The position numbers and the translations under genes are program-made. The notes under the pieces were generated by a model. It was given only the letters and a program-made list of their open reading frames with translations. It was not told the origin of the DNA and searched no databases. This document shows positions 7,536 through 14,926 of a stretch of DNA of 29,459 bases, piece by piece (position 1 is the stretch's first letter; each line of letters opens with the position of its first letter). This DNA is from Chitinophagaceae bacterium (lineage in GTDB: Bacteria > Bacteroidota > Bacteroidia > Chitinophagales > UBA10324): positions 1 through 29,459 of the forward strand of contig JAHEZG010000001.1 of assembly GCA_023251195.1 (NCBI GenBank), given 5' to 3'.

Positions 7536-9029
7536 GTGAGTAAAAACTTTTTCATTTTCTTATTGCTGAATTTTTTTGTTGTGGGAAATTTATTTGCGCA
7601 ACACAGAGGAGATAATTGGGCTATATCTGACTCAATTATGTTATCATTTTCTCAAACAGGTGTAACAGTTTCTAATTCCGTTTTACACAGTAGTGATAGT
7701 GTTTTCAATTCTATTGTAGAAGGGATGGCAACTATTTCTGATGAAACAGGTCAGCTGGATTTTTATACTAATGGAGCTACAGTTTGGAACAGCAATCATC
7801 AAATGATGACAAATGGAGATGGTCTGCAATGTAATTTTTCCACAACTAATGGGGTTGTTATTGTTCCTTATCCAGATCATGACTCGCTTTATTATATTTT
7901 TTATATTAATTGGCCACTTACTGCGGGCAATTCGGATAAAGGTTTTAGCTATTCATTGGTAAATATGTACCTTGATAATGGGTTAGGTGGTATTGTTAAC
8001 GCTGAAAAAAATATTTCCCTGATACTCGGACAAACCTTAACTGAGAAAGTATGTGCTGTTAAGCATGGTAATGGCAGGGATTGGTGGATTGTCGGTCATG
8101 ACTTGTCGAATAATTTTTTTGAATACCTTGTTACGCCTAACGGAATTGAAGGGCCGTTTTGGAATTCTATCGGATTAAATCAGGAGGGTTATTATGAAGG
8201 TGAAATTTGTTTTTCACCACAAGGTAATAAGTTAGCGATGGTCAATGGTTTTTCTGTCGAGGTTTTTGATTTCGATCGTTGCACAGGTGCTTTAAGTAAT
8301 GAAATAATTCTTGACTCAGTTTTATATTCAAATTCGTATTTACCTGATTACTATGGAGGTGCATTTTCTCCTGATGAGAGTAAATTTTATGTCAGTTGTA
8401 ATGATCAAATAAATTATGGGGGTTTGTATCAATTTAACTTAAGTAATTCTAATCCTCATGCAACCAAAACGCTTATTTGGGGAGGGATTGTCTCAGCAGG
8501 TTATGGTTTTGCTCAAATGGAACTCGCCCCTGACGATAATATTTACTTAGTAATTGTTCCTTTTTTTCCTGACTCAATTCCAGATACTTCACAATTGAAT
8601 TTATCAATAATTGAATCACCCAATAGCTTAGGGACAAGCTGTGATTTAATTCTGTTTTCACTTTATTTAAATGGACATAGATTAACTCTAGGGTTACCGA
8701 ATATGCCTAATTATAATCTCGGTGCATTAGGAGGCAGCGCATGTGATACACTCACTTCAATTCAAAATAAAAATTTAAAAACAAAAAATATTGTTAGCAT
8801 CTATCCCAACCCCTCTTCCACCACAATCAACATTTCCTCTTCCAACTTATCCGGAAAATATTCTTTAAAAATTTATAATCTGCTCGGTCAGCAAGTGAAG
8901 CAGCAGGAAATTGATTTCTCTTTTGAAGGAAGCAGTAAAGTAAATATTGAATCACTCGCTTCCGGTTATTATCAGTTGATGCTGGTGAACGGAAGCAATG
9001 TGGTGAGTAAAAGATTTGTTAAAGAATAA
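7536..9029 (+). CDS. Secreted beta-propeller-type protein with T9SS type A sorting domain
   Basis: 497 residues from a GTG start, chosen because it is followed at once by a signal peptide (SKNFFIFLLLNFFVVGNLFA, cleavage before Q). The central 380 residues show propeller-like segments common in Bacteroidota secreted proteins: 'LDFYTNGATVWNSNHQMM', 'CFSPQGNKLAMVNG', 'VEVFDFDRCTGALSN' and 'AFSPDESKFYVSCN'. The last 80 residues are a type A sorting domain ('SIYPNPSSTTINISSS', 'YSLKIYNLLGQQVKQQ', 'LASGYYQLMLVNG...KRFVKE'), predicting passage through the T9SS and anchoring or release at the surface. The body uses AT-rich codons (many TTA, AAT, TTT) compared with trhO just upstream, while the sorting-domain end looks more like the neighbours. 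Function of the propeller is unknown. Confidence 0.85.
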   Translation: MSKNFFIFLLLNFFVVGNLFAQHRGDNWAISDSIMLSFSQTGVTVSNSVLHSSDSVFNSIVEGMATISDETGQLDFYTNGATVWNSNHQMMTNGDGLQCNFSTTNGVVIVPYPDHDSLYYIFYINWPLTAGNSDKGFSYSLVNMYLDNGLGGIVNAEKNISLILGQTLTEKVCAVKHGNGRDWWIVGHDLSNNFFEYLVTPNGIEGPFWNSIGLNQEGYYEGEICFSPQGNKLAMVNGFSVEVFDFDRCTGALSNEIILDSVLYSNSYLPDYYGGAFSPDESKFYVSCNDQINYGGLYQFNLSNSNPHATKTLIWGGIVSAGYGFAQMELAPDDNIYLVIVPFFPDSIPDTSQLNLSIIESPNSLGTSCDLILFSLYLNGHRLTLGLPNMPNYNLGALGGSACDTLTSIQNKNLKTKNIVSIYPNPSSTTINISSSNLSGKYSLKIYNLLGQQVKQQEIDFSFEGSSKVNIESLASGYYQLMLVNGSNVVSKRFVKE

Positions 9030-9061
9030 AATTTCCTGTAAAATTTTTCCATCTCAAAAAA

Positions 9062-9286
9062 TCATGGAACAGGGTCATGTCCATGCTCACCCCAAGGGTT
9101 GCATCTTGCAATTCTTTTGAGCGCCATCCATCCGCCCTTGAATGGTCCGTATTTTTTTATGGCCTCCATTCCGTATTCAGAACAGGTGGGAGTGTAACGG
9201 CATGCAGGCATCAACCATGGAGAAATTACCTGCTTGTAAAATTTGATGAGGAGAATAAAAAACCAACTGAAAATTTTTGAAATCAT
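9062..9286 (-). CDS. yidD: Membrane protein insertion efficiency factor YidD
   Basis: 74 residues, the normal size. An N-terminal amphipathic/hydrophobic helix (ISKIFSWFFILLIKFYKQVI) is followed by the invariant 'SPWLMPACRYTPTCSEYGMEA' type core with its three cysteines and by 'GPFKGGWMALKRIARCNPW'. The ATG overlaps the rnpA stop by 4 bp (ATGA), so translation is coupled. The usual downstream partner yidC is not adjacent; a convergent secreted-protein gene is there instead. YidD acts at the inner membrane and assists YidC-dependent insertion. Confidence 0.93.
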   Translation of the reverse strand: MISKIFSWFFILLIKFYKQVISPWLMPACRYTPTCSEYGMEAIKKYGPFKGGWMALKRIARCNPWGEHGHDPVP

Positions 9287-9774
9287 TTTACTGCAACTGA
9301 TAGTTGATTTAAAACAGCAATCATTTTTTCTTCCACCAATTTATATTCAGGAAGATTTTTTACAGAAGATTTTTTCTGCGTGACCATTCCCCTCTCCTTG
9401 AGAGAGGGGTTAGGGGTGAGGTTTTTTGGCGGTAGATTTTTACCCGTGAATAAAAATGCAACAGCAATATTTTTCTCCATGCCATTGATTGCATCATGCA
9501 GCGGCAATTTATTTTTCCGGTATGCTTCGCGCATCAGCCGCTTGATGCGGTTGCGGTGAACAGCTAATGGAAAATTTTTCTTGGGAACAGAAATGAGCAC
9601 CTGCACTTTTGACGGAACGGGTTGCTCGTGCTTCATCCAGTACACTCTGAATGGATATAAAACAAAGGACGAACCCTTGTTGAAGAGTTCGTCCATTAGT
9701 TTTTTAGAATTAAGCCGCTCTGCTTTGCTGAACGATTGCGGAGAGGCAGAGCCGCGTTGGATTGCGCCTGCCAT
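9283..9774 (-). CDS. rnpA: Ribonuclease P protein component, with an in-frame repeat insertion
   Basis: The RNase P protein binds the RNase P RNA and pre-tRNA leader during 5' maturation of tRNAs. The signature 'RNRIKRLMREAYR' (about residues 75-87) and the N-terminal 'FSKAERLNSKKLMDELFNKG' are intact. The protein is 163 residues long, against about 110-140 for the family. The excess lies near residues 115-141, between 'FLFTGKNLP' and 'EYKLVEEKMIAVLNQL', and is encoded by a dispersed palindromic repeat ('LTPNPSLKERG'). The tetrapeptide KNLP is present on both sides, so ancestral 'GKNLPEYKL' can be read by removing 27 codons. The insertion is behind the catalytic beta-sheet, in the last loop before the C-terminal helix, and could be tolerated. 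The start at 9774 leaves 11 bp after rpmH. Confidence 0.93.
   Translation of the reverse strand: MAGAIQRGSASPQSFSKAERLNSKKLMDELFNKGSSFVLYPFRVYWMKHEQPVPSKVQVLISVPKKNFPLAVHRNRIKRLMREAYRKNKLPLHDAINGMEKNIAVAFLFTGKNLPPKNLTPNPSLKERGMVTQKKSSVKNLPEYKLVEEKMIAVLNQLSVAVK
9353..9443 (-). repeat. Palindromic in-frame element inside rnpA (copy A)
   Basis: The core is at 9382-9421 on the plus strand and matches the element near tolC (25026-25065, opposite orientation) at 34 of 40 positions. The last 20 bases, GAGAGGGGTTAGGGGTGAGG, are identical. CCCCTCTC (9389-9396) pairs perfectly with GAGAGGGG (9402-9409) around a 5-nt loop. Approximate direct repeats AGATTTTTTAC (9353-9363) and AGATTTTTAC (9434-9443) flank it and lie about 81 bp apart. 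In the gene they encode KNLP twice, differing mostly at third codon positions. Confidence 0.8.
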
Positions 9775-9785
9775 CAGAATTTTTT

Positions 9786-9944
9786 TTATCCTTTCAGTTT
9801 CTTTTCGCTTGAAACAGTAAGCTTCTTGCGACCCTGACGACGGCGGGCTTTTATTACTGACTGACCTTCCTTGCTTTTCATGCGTTTGCGGAAGCCGTGC
9901 TTGTTTTTGCGTTTACGATTCGATGGTTGATAGGTCCTTTTCAT
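9786..9944 (-). CDS. rpmH: 50S ribosomal protein L34
   Basis: 52 codons reading MKRTYQPSNRKRKNKHGFRK at the N-terminus and continuing with 'RMKSKEGQSVIKARRRQGRKKLTVS'. This is the invariant bL34 sequence plus a short lysine-rich tail. It is a structural protein of the large ribosomal subunit. It lies 11 bp upstream of rnpA in the classical rpmH-rnpA-yidD order, with rho 72 bp upstream on the same strand. No dnaA is present, so this is not the replication-origin version of the cluster. Confidence 0.97.
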   Translation of the reverse strand: MKRTYQPSNRKRKNKHGFRKRMKSKEGQSVIKARRRQGRKKLTVSSEKKLKG

Positions 9945-10016
9945 GTCTTTTATTTTATGCCTTCAAAAAAATGGAGCGCAAATATGTGTGAAGTTTCCCA
10001 CATTTCCACATCCAAT

Positions 10017-11795
10017 TTATCTATTCATGGTAATTAAGAATTCTTCGTTGCTTTTTGTGCCTTTGATTTGGTCTAAAAGGAACTTCATTGCCTCTTCAGG
10101 ATTCATATCAGCCAGGTGATTGCGGAGAATCCACATGCGCTGCAATGCTTCTTTATCCAACAGCAAATCTTCGCGACGAGTGCTGGAAGCAATGACATCA
10201 ATGGCAGGGAAAATTCGTTTGTTCGAGAGTTTGCGCTCGAGTTGCAGTTCCATGTTGCCGGTTCCTTTGAACTCTTCAAAAATCACTTCATCCATTTTAG
10301 AGCCGGTGTCGGTTAAAGCAGTGGCGAGAATGGTGAGCGAACCTCCGCCTTCGATATTCCGGGCAGCGCCAAAAAATTGTTTTGGTTTATGAAGTGCATT
10401 TGCTTCCACACCACCGGATAAAACTTTTCCGGAAGAAGGAGCAGTGGTATTGTGCGCGCGCGCTAACCGGGTAATGGAATCTAAAAGTATCACCACATCG
10501 TGACCACACTCTACCATGCGCTTGGCTTTTTCCAACGCAATGGCAGCAACTTTCACATGCTTATCAGCAGGTTCATCAAAAGTTGAAGCGATTACTTCAG
10601 CACGAACACTGCGCTCCATGTCGGTTACTTCTTCCGGTCTTTCATCTACCAGTAAAATGATGAGGTAAACTTCCGGATGATTTTTGGCAATGGCATTTGC
10701 CACTTCTTTCAGCAACATGGTTTTACCGGTTTTCGGTTGAGCCACTATCAATCCACGCTGTCCTTTACCAATAGGAGTAAACAAGTCCATGATGCGCGAT
10801 GAATAATTATTCGGCTCATTGCACAGGTTTAATTTTTCATCAGGGAATAATGGTTTCAGATAATCGAATGGAACACGGTCGCGGATATCGGCGGGAGTTT
10901 TTCCATTCACCCAATCCACGCGAATCAGTTTGAAATATTTTTCTCCTTCTTTCGGTGGCGCAATGGTTCCAACCACTGTATCACCGGTTCTTATTCCGAA
11001 TAATTTTATTTGCGCCGGAGAAACATACACATCATCGGGCGACGATAAATAATTGTAATCAGAGGAGCGGAGGAATCCATATCCATCAATCAGAATTTCT
11101 AAAACTCCTTCGGAACTCACGACTCCATCGAGGTCAACATTAAAAGCAGGTTGTTTCTGTTGAAATTGTTTTTGCTGTTGCGGCTGAGGTGTAACAGTTG
11201 ACAGAGCCGGCTGAGCAACAGGTGTAACAGTTGCTGCAACGGGTGCAGGTTGTTGTTGCGGAACCTGCGGCGTCTGCACCGGAACGGCTACAGGTGTAAC
11301 AGGTTTTTCGTATTGCCGCTGTGGTTCTTCGCGGCGCGAATCAGGATTGTAATTAAATGAAGCGCCGCCGGAAAGGTCAACCGTAATAATTCCATCAGAG
11401 TATGATGGTGTGGTTGGATATTCAACCTTGGCCGGAGTTTCTTTTTTCTCTTTGTGCGAATGAGCAGGAGCGGCAGCGGATTCTTCAGCAACTTTCTCGT
11501 GCTTTTTTTCCTTCGCCGGCTTTTCAGCAGGAGCGGATTTTTTTTCTTTTTCCTTCGCCGGTTTTTCGGCAGCAGGTGCATCCTCTTTTTTAATGCGGGT
11601 GCGTTTCTTCTTTTCATCAGAAGCAGCATCGGCAGCTTTTCCGCCAACGAGTTCGGGTGAGACCGCTTGCTTGTCAAGGATTTTGTAAATCAAATCCTGT
11701 TTAGATAATTTCTTATGGTCAGCAAGTTGTAATTTTTCTGCAATGTCATGCAGTTCGGGAACGAGCATGTCGTTCAGTTGTAAAATGTCGTACAT
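10017..11795 (-). CDS. rho: Transcription termination factor Rho with long disordered insert
   Basis: 592 residues, against about 420 in E. coli. Order of parts: an N-terminal helical domain (1-42); a disordered insert (about 52-220) whose first half is Lys/Glu/Ala/Pro-rich ('AEKPAKEKEKKSAPAEKPAK') and second half Pro/Gln/Val-rich; the cold-shock RNA-binding domain (about 222-295, 'LEILIDGYGFLRSSDYNYL'); and the RecA-type ATPase (about 330-592). Walker A is 'AQPKTGKT' (about 352-359), Walker B is 'DVVILLDSITRLARAHN', and the R-loop region is 'VLSGGVEANALHKPKQFFGAARN'. It forms the hexameric RNA translocase that terminates transcription. Long inserts of this kind occur in Bacteroidota Rho, and in Bacteroides thetaiotaomicron the insert is reported to drive condensate formation. 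The start follows an AT-rich leader; rpmH lies downstream. Confidence 0.96.
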   Translation of the reverse strand: MYDILQLNDMLVPELHDIAEKLQLADHKKLSKQDLIYKILDKQAVSPELVGGKAADAASDEKKKRTRIKKEDAPAAEKPAKEKEKKSAPAEKPAKEKKHEKVAEESAAAPAHSHKEKKETPAKVEYPTTPSYSDGIITVDLSGGASFNYNPDSRREEPQRQYEKPVTPVAVPVQTPQVPQQQPAPVAATVTPVAQPALSTVTPQPQQQKQFQQKQPAFNVDLDGVVSSEGVLEILIDGYGFLRSSDYNYLSSPDDVYVSPAQIKLFGIRTGDTVVGTIAPPKEGEKYFKLIRVDWVNGKTPADIRDRVPFDYLKPLFPDEKLNLCNEPNNYSSRIMDLFTPIGKGQRGLIVAQPKTGKTMLLKEVANAIAKNHPEVYLIILLVDERPEEVTDMERSVRAEVIASTFDEPADKHVKVAAIALEKAKRMVECGHDVVILLDSITRLARAHNTTAPSSGKVLSGGVEANALHKPKQFFGAARNIEGGGSLTILATALTDTGSKMDEVIFEEFKGTGNMELQLERKLSNKRIFPAIDVIASSTRREDLLLDKEALQRMWILRNHLADMNPEEAMKFLLDQIKGTKSNEEFLITMNR

Positions 11796-12305
11796 AATGT
11801 CAACAGTAAAAGATGTTGTTTATGTTAATTTAGTTTGTGATTATTATTTAGAAAGATGCCTGAACAGGAAAACTTAGAGCAGTAAATACGGTTTGGAAAA
11901 TTTCGACTCAGCAACCTGAACAGAGCGGTTGATGGGGTAAAGGTAATCAGTGCGTTTAATTGAGCAAATAATTTTTCGGGTGGAAGATTTTAGCTTGATA
12001 CAAAATGCCGGAAGGCAGATTTTCAAGAATGTTTTCATGAACGCAGATAGAAAATCTTATTCATCATAATAATAGATACTGTTAGGTCATTAAGTTAAGT
12101 TAAGGATAAAAAAAGAGGTCTTTTAATTTGTAAAAGTTTTATGCTTGATTTTTGATTGCATTTTTCTAAGCGAATATTATTTCTCAACGGAAAATAAATG
12201 GAATTTGACTTTGAGTTACAACAGAGATTCATCTGTTCGCTAAGTAATTAAAATCAAAAACACTGAAGAAAACTTTACAGATCATTCAATCATCTTATCA
12301 AGTGT
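11796..12305. other. 510-bp intergenic region between rho and a Crp/Fnr gene
   Basis: It is AT-rich, with no ORF that reads like a protein and no RNA structure I can support. It should hold the rho promoter and leader (minus strand) and the 3' flank of the Crp/Fnr gene. The 9-mer CCTGAACAG occurs twice (11859-11867 and 11915-11923), 56 bp apart, in the probable rho leader. The significance is doubtful. Confidence 0.6.
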
Positions 12306-12872
12306 CTATTTCTTTTTCGCCCGAATCCTGCTCAAAGTTTCAGGAGTCATTCCAAGATACGATGCGATGTATTGCAGCGGAATAAATTGAAAATAGTCGG
12401 CATGTTTTTCCATTAACGAAGTGTAACGCTCCTCGGTAGTCTGGCGCACAAACGAAATCACTCTTTCCTCTTTCAGTAAAACATGATGCTGCATAATTAA
12501 TCTTCCCAACCGCTCAAGCTTCGGATGTTGCGAATACAGATTTTCAACTGACTGATACGGAATCACCAGCAACTCGCAATCAGTAACCGCCTGCAAATTT
12601 TCATGCGAAGGCTGCTGCGAAAAAAAACTGTAAAACGGAATGATGAATTCGAACGGCGGCGAAAGATGAATGGTTTCTTCGCCTTCAGATTCGTTGATGT
12701 ACTTGCGCATATAACCACTTTGTATGAACGCAAGTTGACGACCAACTTTTCCTTCCTTCACAAAGTATTCGCCGTGTTTTAATTCGAGCGGAGAAAAAAA
12801 TTTGTAAACTTCCAGCAACTCATCGGGCGTGAGTGTTACAAATTGCGAAATAAATTTTTTCAGTTTTTCCAT
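12306..12872 (-). CDS. Crp/Fnr family transcriptional regulator
   Basis: 188 residues from the ATG at 12872. The frame opens 14 codons earlier, but family members begin at 'MEKLKKFIS'. Residues 1-115 form the cyclic-nucleotide-binding-type beta-roll ('LKHGEYFVKEGKVGRQLAFIQSGYMRKYI', 'CELLVIPYQSVENLY'). A dimerisation helix follows (about 118-135, 'HPKLERLGRLIMQHHVLLKEERV'). A short helix-turn-helix 'LQYIASYLGMTPETLSRIR' is at the very C-terminus. The beta-roll lacks a clear cAMP phosphate-binding cassette (RxS/T) and has no Fnr-type cysteine cluster, as is usual for this Bacteroidota subgroup, so the signal is unknown. It stands alone on the minus strand. Confidence 0.85.
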   Translation of the reverse strand: MEKLKKFISQFVTLTPDELLEVYKFFSPLELKHGEYFVKEGKVGRQLAFIQSGYMRKYINESEGEETIHLSPPFEFIIPFYSFFSQQPSHENLQAVTDCELLVIPYQSVENLYSQHPKLERLGRLIMQHHVLLKEERVISFVRQTTEERYTSLMEKHADYFQFIPLQYIASYLGMTPETLSRIRAKKK

Positions 12873-12962
12873 CGCGAATAAAATTACAGATTGCTGATTA
12901 GTGTTTTTACGCAAAGCAATATAATGAGCAAAGAGGCAAAGATTTTATTTCAAACAATTTCG

Positions 12963-13005
12963 CACGGAGAAAATGGAGAAATACAGCGCGGAGAAAAAAG
13001 GAGAA
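12963..13005. repeat. Degenerate GGAGAA-type intergenic repeat
   Basis: GGAGAA occurs four times (12966, 12975, 12990, 13000) in 40 bp, with related spacers (CACGGAGAAA, CGCGGAGAAA). Strings of this type are familiar as scattered intergenic filler in Bacteroidota genomes; that comparison is from memory. Confidence 0.45.
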
Positions 13006-13042
13006 TACTTTTTCCATCTGCTGATTTTCTATCGAAACAAAA

Positions 13043-13077
13043 TACTGCAAACTGACTACTGTCAACTGCCAACTGAC
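13043..13077. repeat. Tandem heptamer array (AACTGNC) across the pabA stop
   Basis: Five consecutive 7-bp units read TACTGCA, AACTGAC, TACTGTC, AACTGCC and AACTGAC. The array runs into pabA, so the final residues SVGS and the TGA stop (13062-13064) are made of repeat units. The array starts downstream of the stop, which suggests growth or insertion at the gene end. Confidence 0.65.
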
Positions 13078-13649
13078 TCCCACCAATTCCGCATCATCGT
13101 CATTCCGTCGGGAGTTAAAATACTTTCGGGATGAAATTGCAGTCCGATGATTTTATAATCAGGATGTTCGATTGCCATAATCTCCTGCTCATTGGTCGTG
13201 GCAATAATTTTAAGCGGAGTGTTTTCTACTTTTTTCAGTAATAAAGAATGATACCGCATCACGGTGAGCGGCGATGAAATATTCTGAAACAAAAAATGAT
13301 TTTGAAAAATGAGTTCTGAAGTTTTTCCGTGCATGGGCTTTTCAGCATGAACCAGTTTCGCTCCGAAAAATTCACCGATTGCCTGGTGACCGAGACAAAT
13401 TCCAAGAATCGGAATGGTTTGATGAAAATGTTTTATCACTTCATTCATAACACCTGAATCCGCTGGTCGGCCCGGTCCGGGAGAAAGAACAATGGCTTTT
13501 GGATTTCCACCGGATTCTGCGAACAGTTTTTCAATTTCTTCAATAGTGATTTCGTCATTGCGTTTTACAATACATTCTTCATTCAACTGTAACAGATAAT
13601 GCCACAAATTGAAGGTGAACGAATCGTAATTATCTAAGAGAAGAATCAC
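13062..13649 (-). CDS. pabA: Anthranilate/aminodeoxychorismate synthase glutamine amidotransferase subunit
   Basis: 195 residues, a complete class I glutamine amidotransferase. The nucleophile Cys85 lies in 'GICLGHQA', and His173 and Glu175 lie in 'QFHPES'. The N-terminal 'ILLLDNYDSFTFNL' and 'LSPGPGRP' motifs mark the TrpG/PabA family. It supplies ammonia from glutamine to a chorismate-using partner, giving 4-amino-4-deoxychorismate (folate) or anthranilate (tryptophan). No TrpE or PabB is nearby, so the choice is open; PabA is favoured because it is not in a trp operon. It starts with GTG, 3 bp after the cvpA stop, as the last gene of yqeY-cvpA-pabA. The last four codons fall in a heptamer repeat. 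Confidence 0.88.
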   Translation of the reverse strand: MILLLDNYDSFTFNLWHYLLQLNEECIVKRNDEITIEEIEKLFAESGGNPKAIVLSPGPGRPADSGVMNEVIKHFHQTIPILGICLGHQAIGEFFGAKLVHAEKPMHGKTSELIFQNHFLFQNISSPLTVMRYHSLLLKKVENTPLKIIATTNEQEIMAIEHPDYKIIGLQFHPESILTPDGMTMMRNWWESVGS

Positions 13650-13652
13650 CGC

Positions 13653-14195
13653 TTAACGGAAAATATCAGGGAATCGAATCTGGTCGTAGTAGCGGCTGAT
13701 GTCTTGCAACAGTCCTTGCATGGCAGGAACATTTCTTCCCAGCCAATCGAACACTGCGGGCGCCACCGGATTGATGTAATCAAATAATTTACTCTGCGCT
13801 TTAGCTTCAGGACTTATGGAACCGGCTTTATTAAACAGCCAGATGATGACACAGTACATCAAAAAATAAATGGACGCTTTCAGCAATCCACCGAGTGTTT
13901 TATTTAACCAACCCATTTGCACCACCTGAATCATTTTCTCCAACACTTTCCCCATAAAATAAATGATGAGCGAAATAACAACCATGATTAAAACAAAACT
14001 GATGATGGGATTGTAATCTGATTTTATTCCCATGTGGTCGCGAAGAAAAAATGCTCCCCATGAAGAAAATTTCAACGCACCCAACAAACCAATTGACCAC
14101 GCAAGGAAACTGAAAATGGCAACAATAATTCCGCGAGTGAACCCGCGCCAGAAGCCAAAGGCAATGAATAAGAGGAAACCGATGTCGATCAGCAC
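13653..14195 (-). CDS. CvpA family membrane protein
   Basis: 180 residues from a GTG start ('MLIDIGFLLFIAFGFWRGFTRG'). Four hydrophobic helices lie at about residues 3-20, 24-45, 62-82 and 100-122, followed by a polar tail that includes 'PAVFDWLGRNVPAMQGLLQDI'. The glycine/arginine turn after helix 1 (FWRGFTRG) is the CvpA hallmark. CvpA proteins are inner-membrane proteins linked to colicin V production and envelope stress; the molecular role is unsettled. It sits between yqeY (71 bp upstream, with repeats between) and pabA (3 bp downstream). Confidence 0.82.
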   Translation of the reverse strand: MLIDIGFLLFIAFGFWRGFTRGIIVAIFSFLAWSIGLLGALKFSSWGAFFLRDHMGIKSDYNPIISFVLIMVVISLIIYFMGKVLEKMIQVVQMGWLNKTLGGLLKASIYFLMYCVIIWLFNKAGSISPEAKAQSKLFDYINPVAPAVFDWLGRNVPAMQGLLQDISRYYDQIRFPDIFR

Positions 14196-14267
14196 AATTT
14201 GAAAATTTGGAGATTTGAAAATTTGAAAATGATTTGCTGCACTACCATTCTGAGCATGTCGAAGAAT
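14196..14267. repeat. Two short dispersed-type repeats between yqeY and cvpA
   Basis: 14198-14229 contains TTTGAAAA three times in an AATTTGAAAATTTGGAG-style array. 14246-14264 reads, on the minus strand, CTTCGACATGCTCAGAATG. The second motif ends two bases short of the yqeY stop codon (14267-14269). Both motif types are familiar from memory as recurrent Bacteroidota intergenic sequences; each occurs only once in this window. Confidence 0.5.
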
Positions 14268-14722
14268 TATCCGCCTGCTAAAAGTAGTTTCACCATTTCG
14301 CTGATGGATTTACCATCGGCTTTTCCTGCCAGTTGTTTGCTTGCAGCGCCAATAACTTTTCCCATTTCTGCAGGAGATGTTACACCCATCTGAGAAATTA
14401 TTCCTTTAATAATTTCTTTTAGTTCATCAGCACTCATTTGCGCCGGAAGAAATTTTTCAATCACCGCTAATTCGTCCAGTTCTTTTTTTACCAGGTCGTC
14501 ACGATTTTCTTTTTGAAAAATTTCAATTGACTCCTTTCGTTGCTTGGCCAATTTTTGTAAAATTTTTATTTCTGTTTCCTCTGATACAGTTCCATCGCTG
14601 CCTTTTTCAGTTTTTGCCAAAATGATAGCGCCTTTAATTGCACGCAATCCACGCAATGCGCCTTCATTTTTGGCAATCATTGCTGGTTTCATTTCACTCA
14701 TTATTTTTTCTTCGAGCGTCAT
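14267..14722 (-). CDS. yqeY: GatB/YqeY domain protein
   Basis: 151 residues from the ATG at 14722, because 'MTLEEKIMSEMKPAMIAKNEGALRGLRAIKGAI' matches the family start and the 11 codons before it do not. The all-helical YqeY core ('LRAIKGAIILAKTEKG', 'ILQKLAKQRKESIEIFQKENRDDL', 'EFLPAQMS') is followed by the GatB-tail-like domain ('GKVIGAASKQLAGKADGKSISEMVKLLL'). The domain resembles the tRNA-binding tail of GatB amidotransferase, but the free-standing protein has no settled function. It is the first gene of the yqeY-cvpA-pabA operon, with a promoter-like octamer just upstream. Confidence 0.88.
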   Translation of the reverse strand: MTLEEKIMSEMKPAMIAKNEGALRGLRAIKGAIILAKTEKGSDGTVSEETEIKILQKLAKQRKESIEIFQKENRDDLVKKELDELAVIEKFLPAQMSADELKEIIKGIISQMGVTSPAEMGKVIGAASKQLAGKADGKSISEMVKLLLAGG

Positions 14723-14738
14723 AACAAATAATTTTTTA

Positions 14739-14772
14739 CAAATGTAATGATGCACGCAACCCGTGAAAGCAA
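14739..14772 (-). promoter_or_regulatory. Candidate promoter of the yqeY-cvpA-pabA operon
   Basis: On the minus strand TACATTTG (14746-14739) matches TAnnTTTG exactly. TTG at 14772-14770 is 23 bp upstream of it. The start site would be near 14732, about 10 nt before the ATG. Confidence 0.4.
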
Positions 14773-14926
14773 TTTGCGTTATACATACTCACGCAATTAT
14801 TAACAGACAAAATATGTTTTTATACCGAATTCATTTATCACTTGAATAAATACATTTAATTCACTAACGGTGAAACAAAACAGAAATCAAAACGAAAAAG
14901 CGATATAATAAAAAAACACACTATCC

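Noticed and set aside
9077..9280. Plus-strand ORFs opposite yidD, rnpA, rho and purF
   Set aside because: They are antisense shadows of well-conserved genes, with no protein-like composition or start context.
9945..10016. Possible oriC: DnaA-box-like TTTCCACAT next to rpmH-rnpA
   Set aside because: Only one imperfect box is seen, with no dnaA or gyrB/recF genes and no AT-rich repeats. rho sits immediately upstream.
11859..11923. Repeated 9-mer CCTGAACAG in the rho leader as a regulatory site or riboswitch
   Set aside because: Two 9-bp copies in about 500 bp of sequence can arise by chance, and no surrounding structure supports a regulatory RNA.
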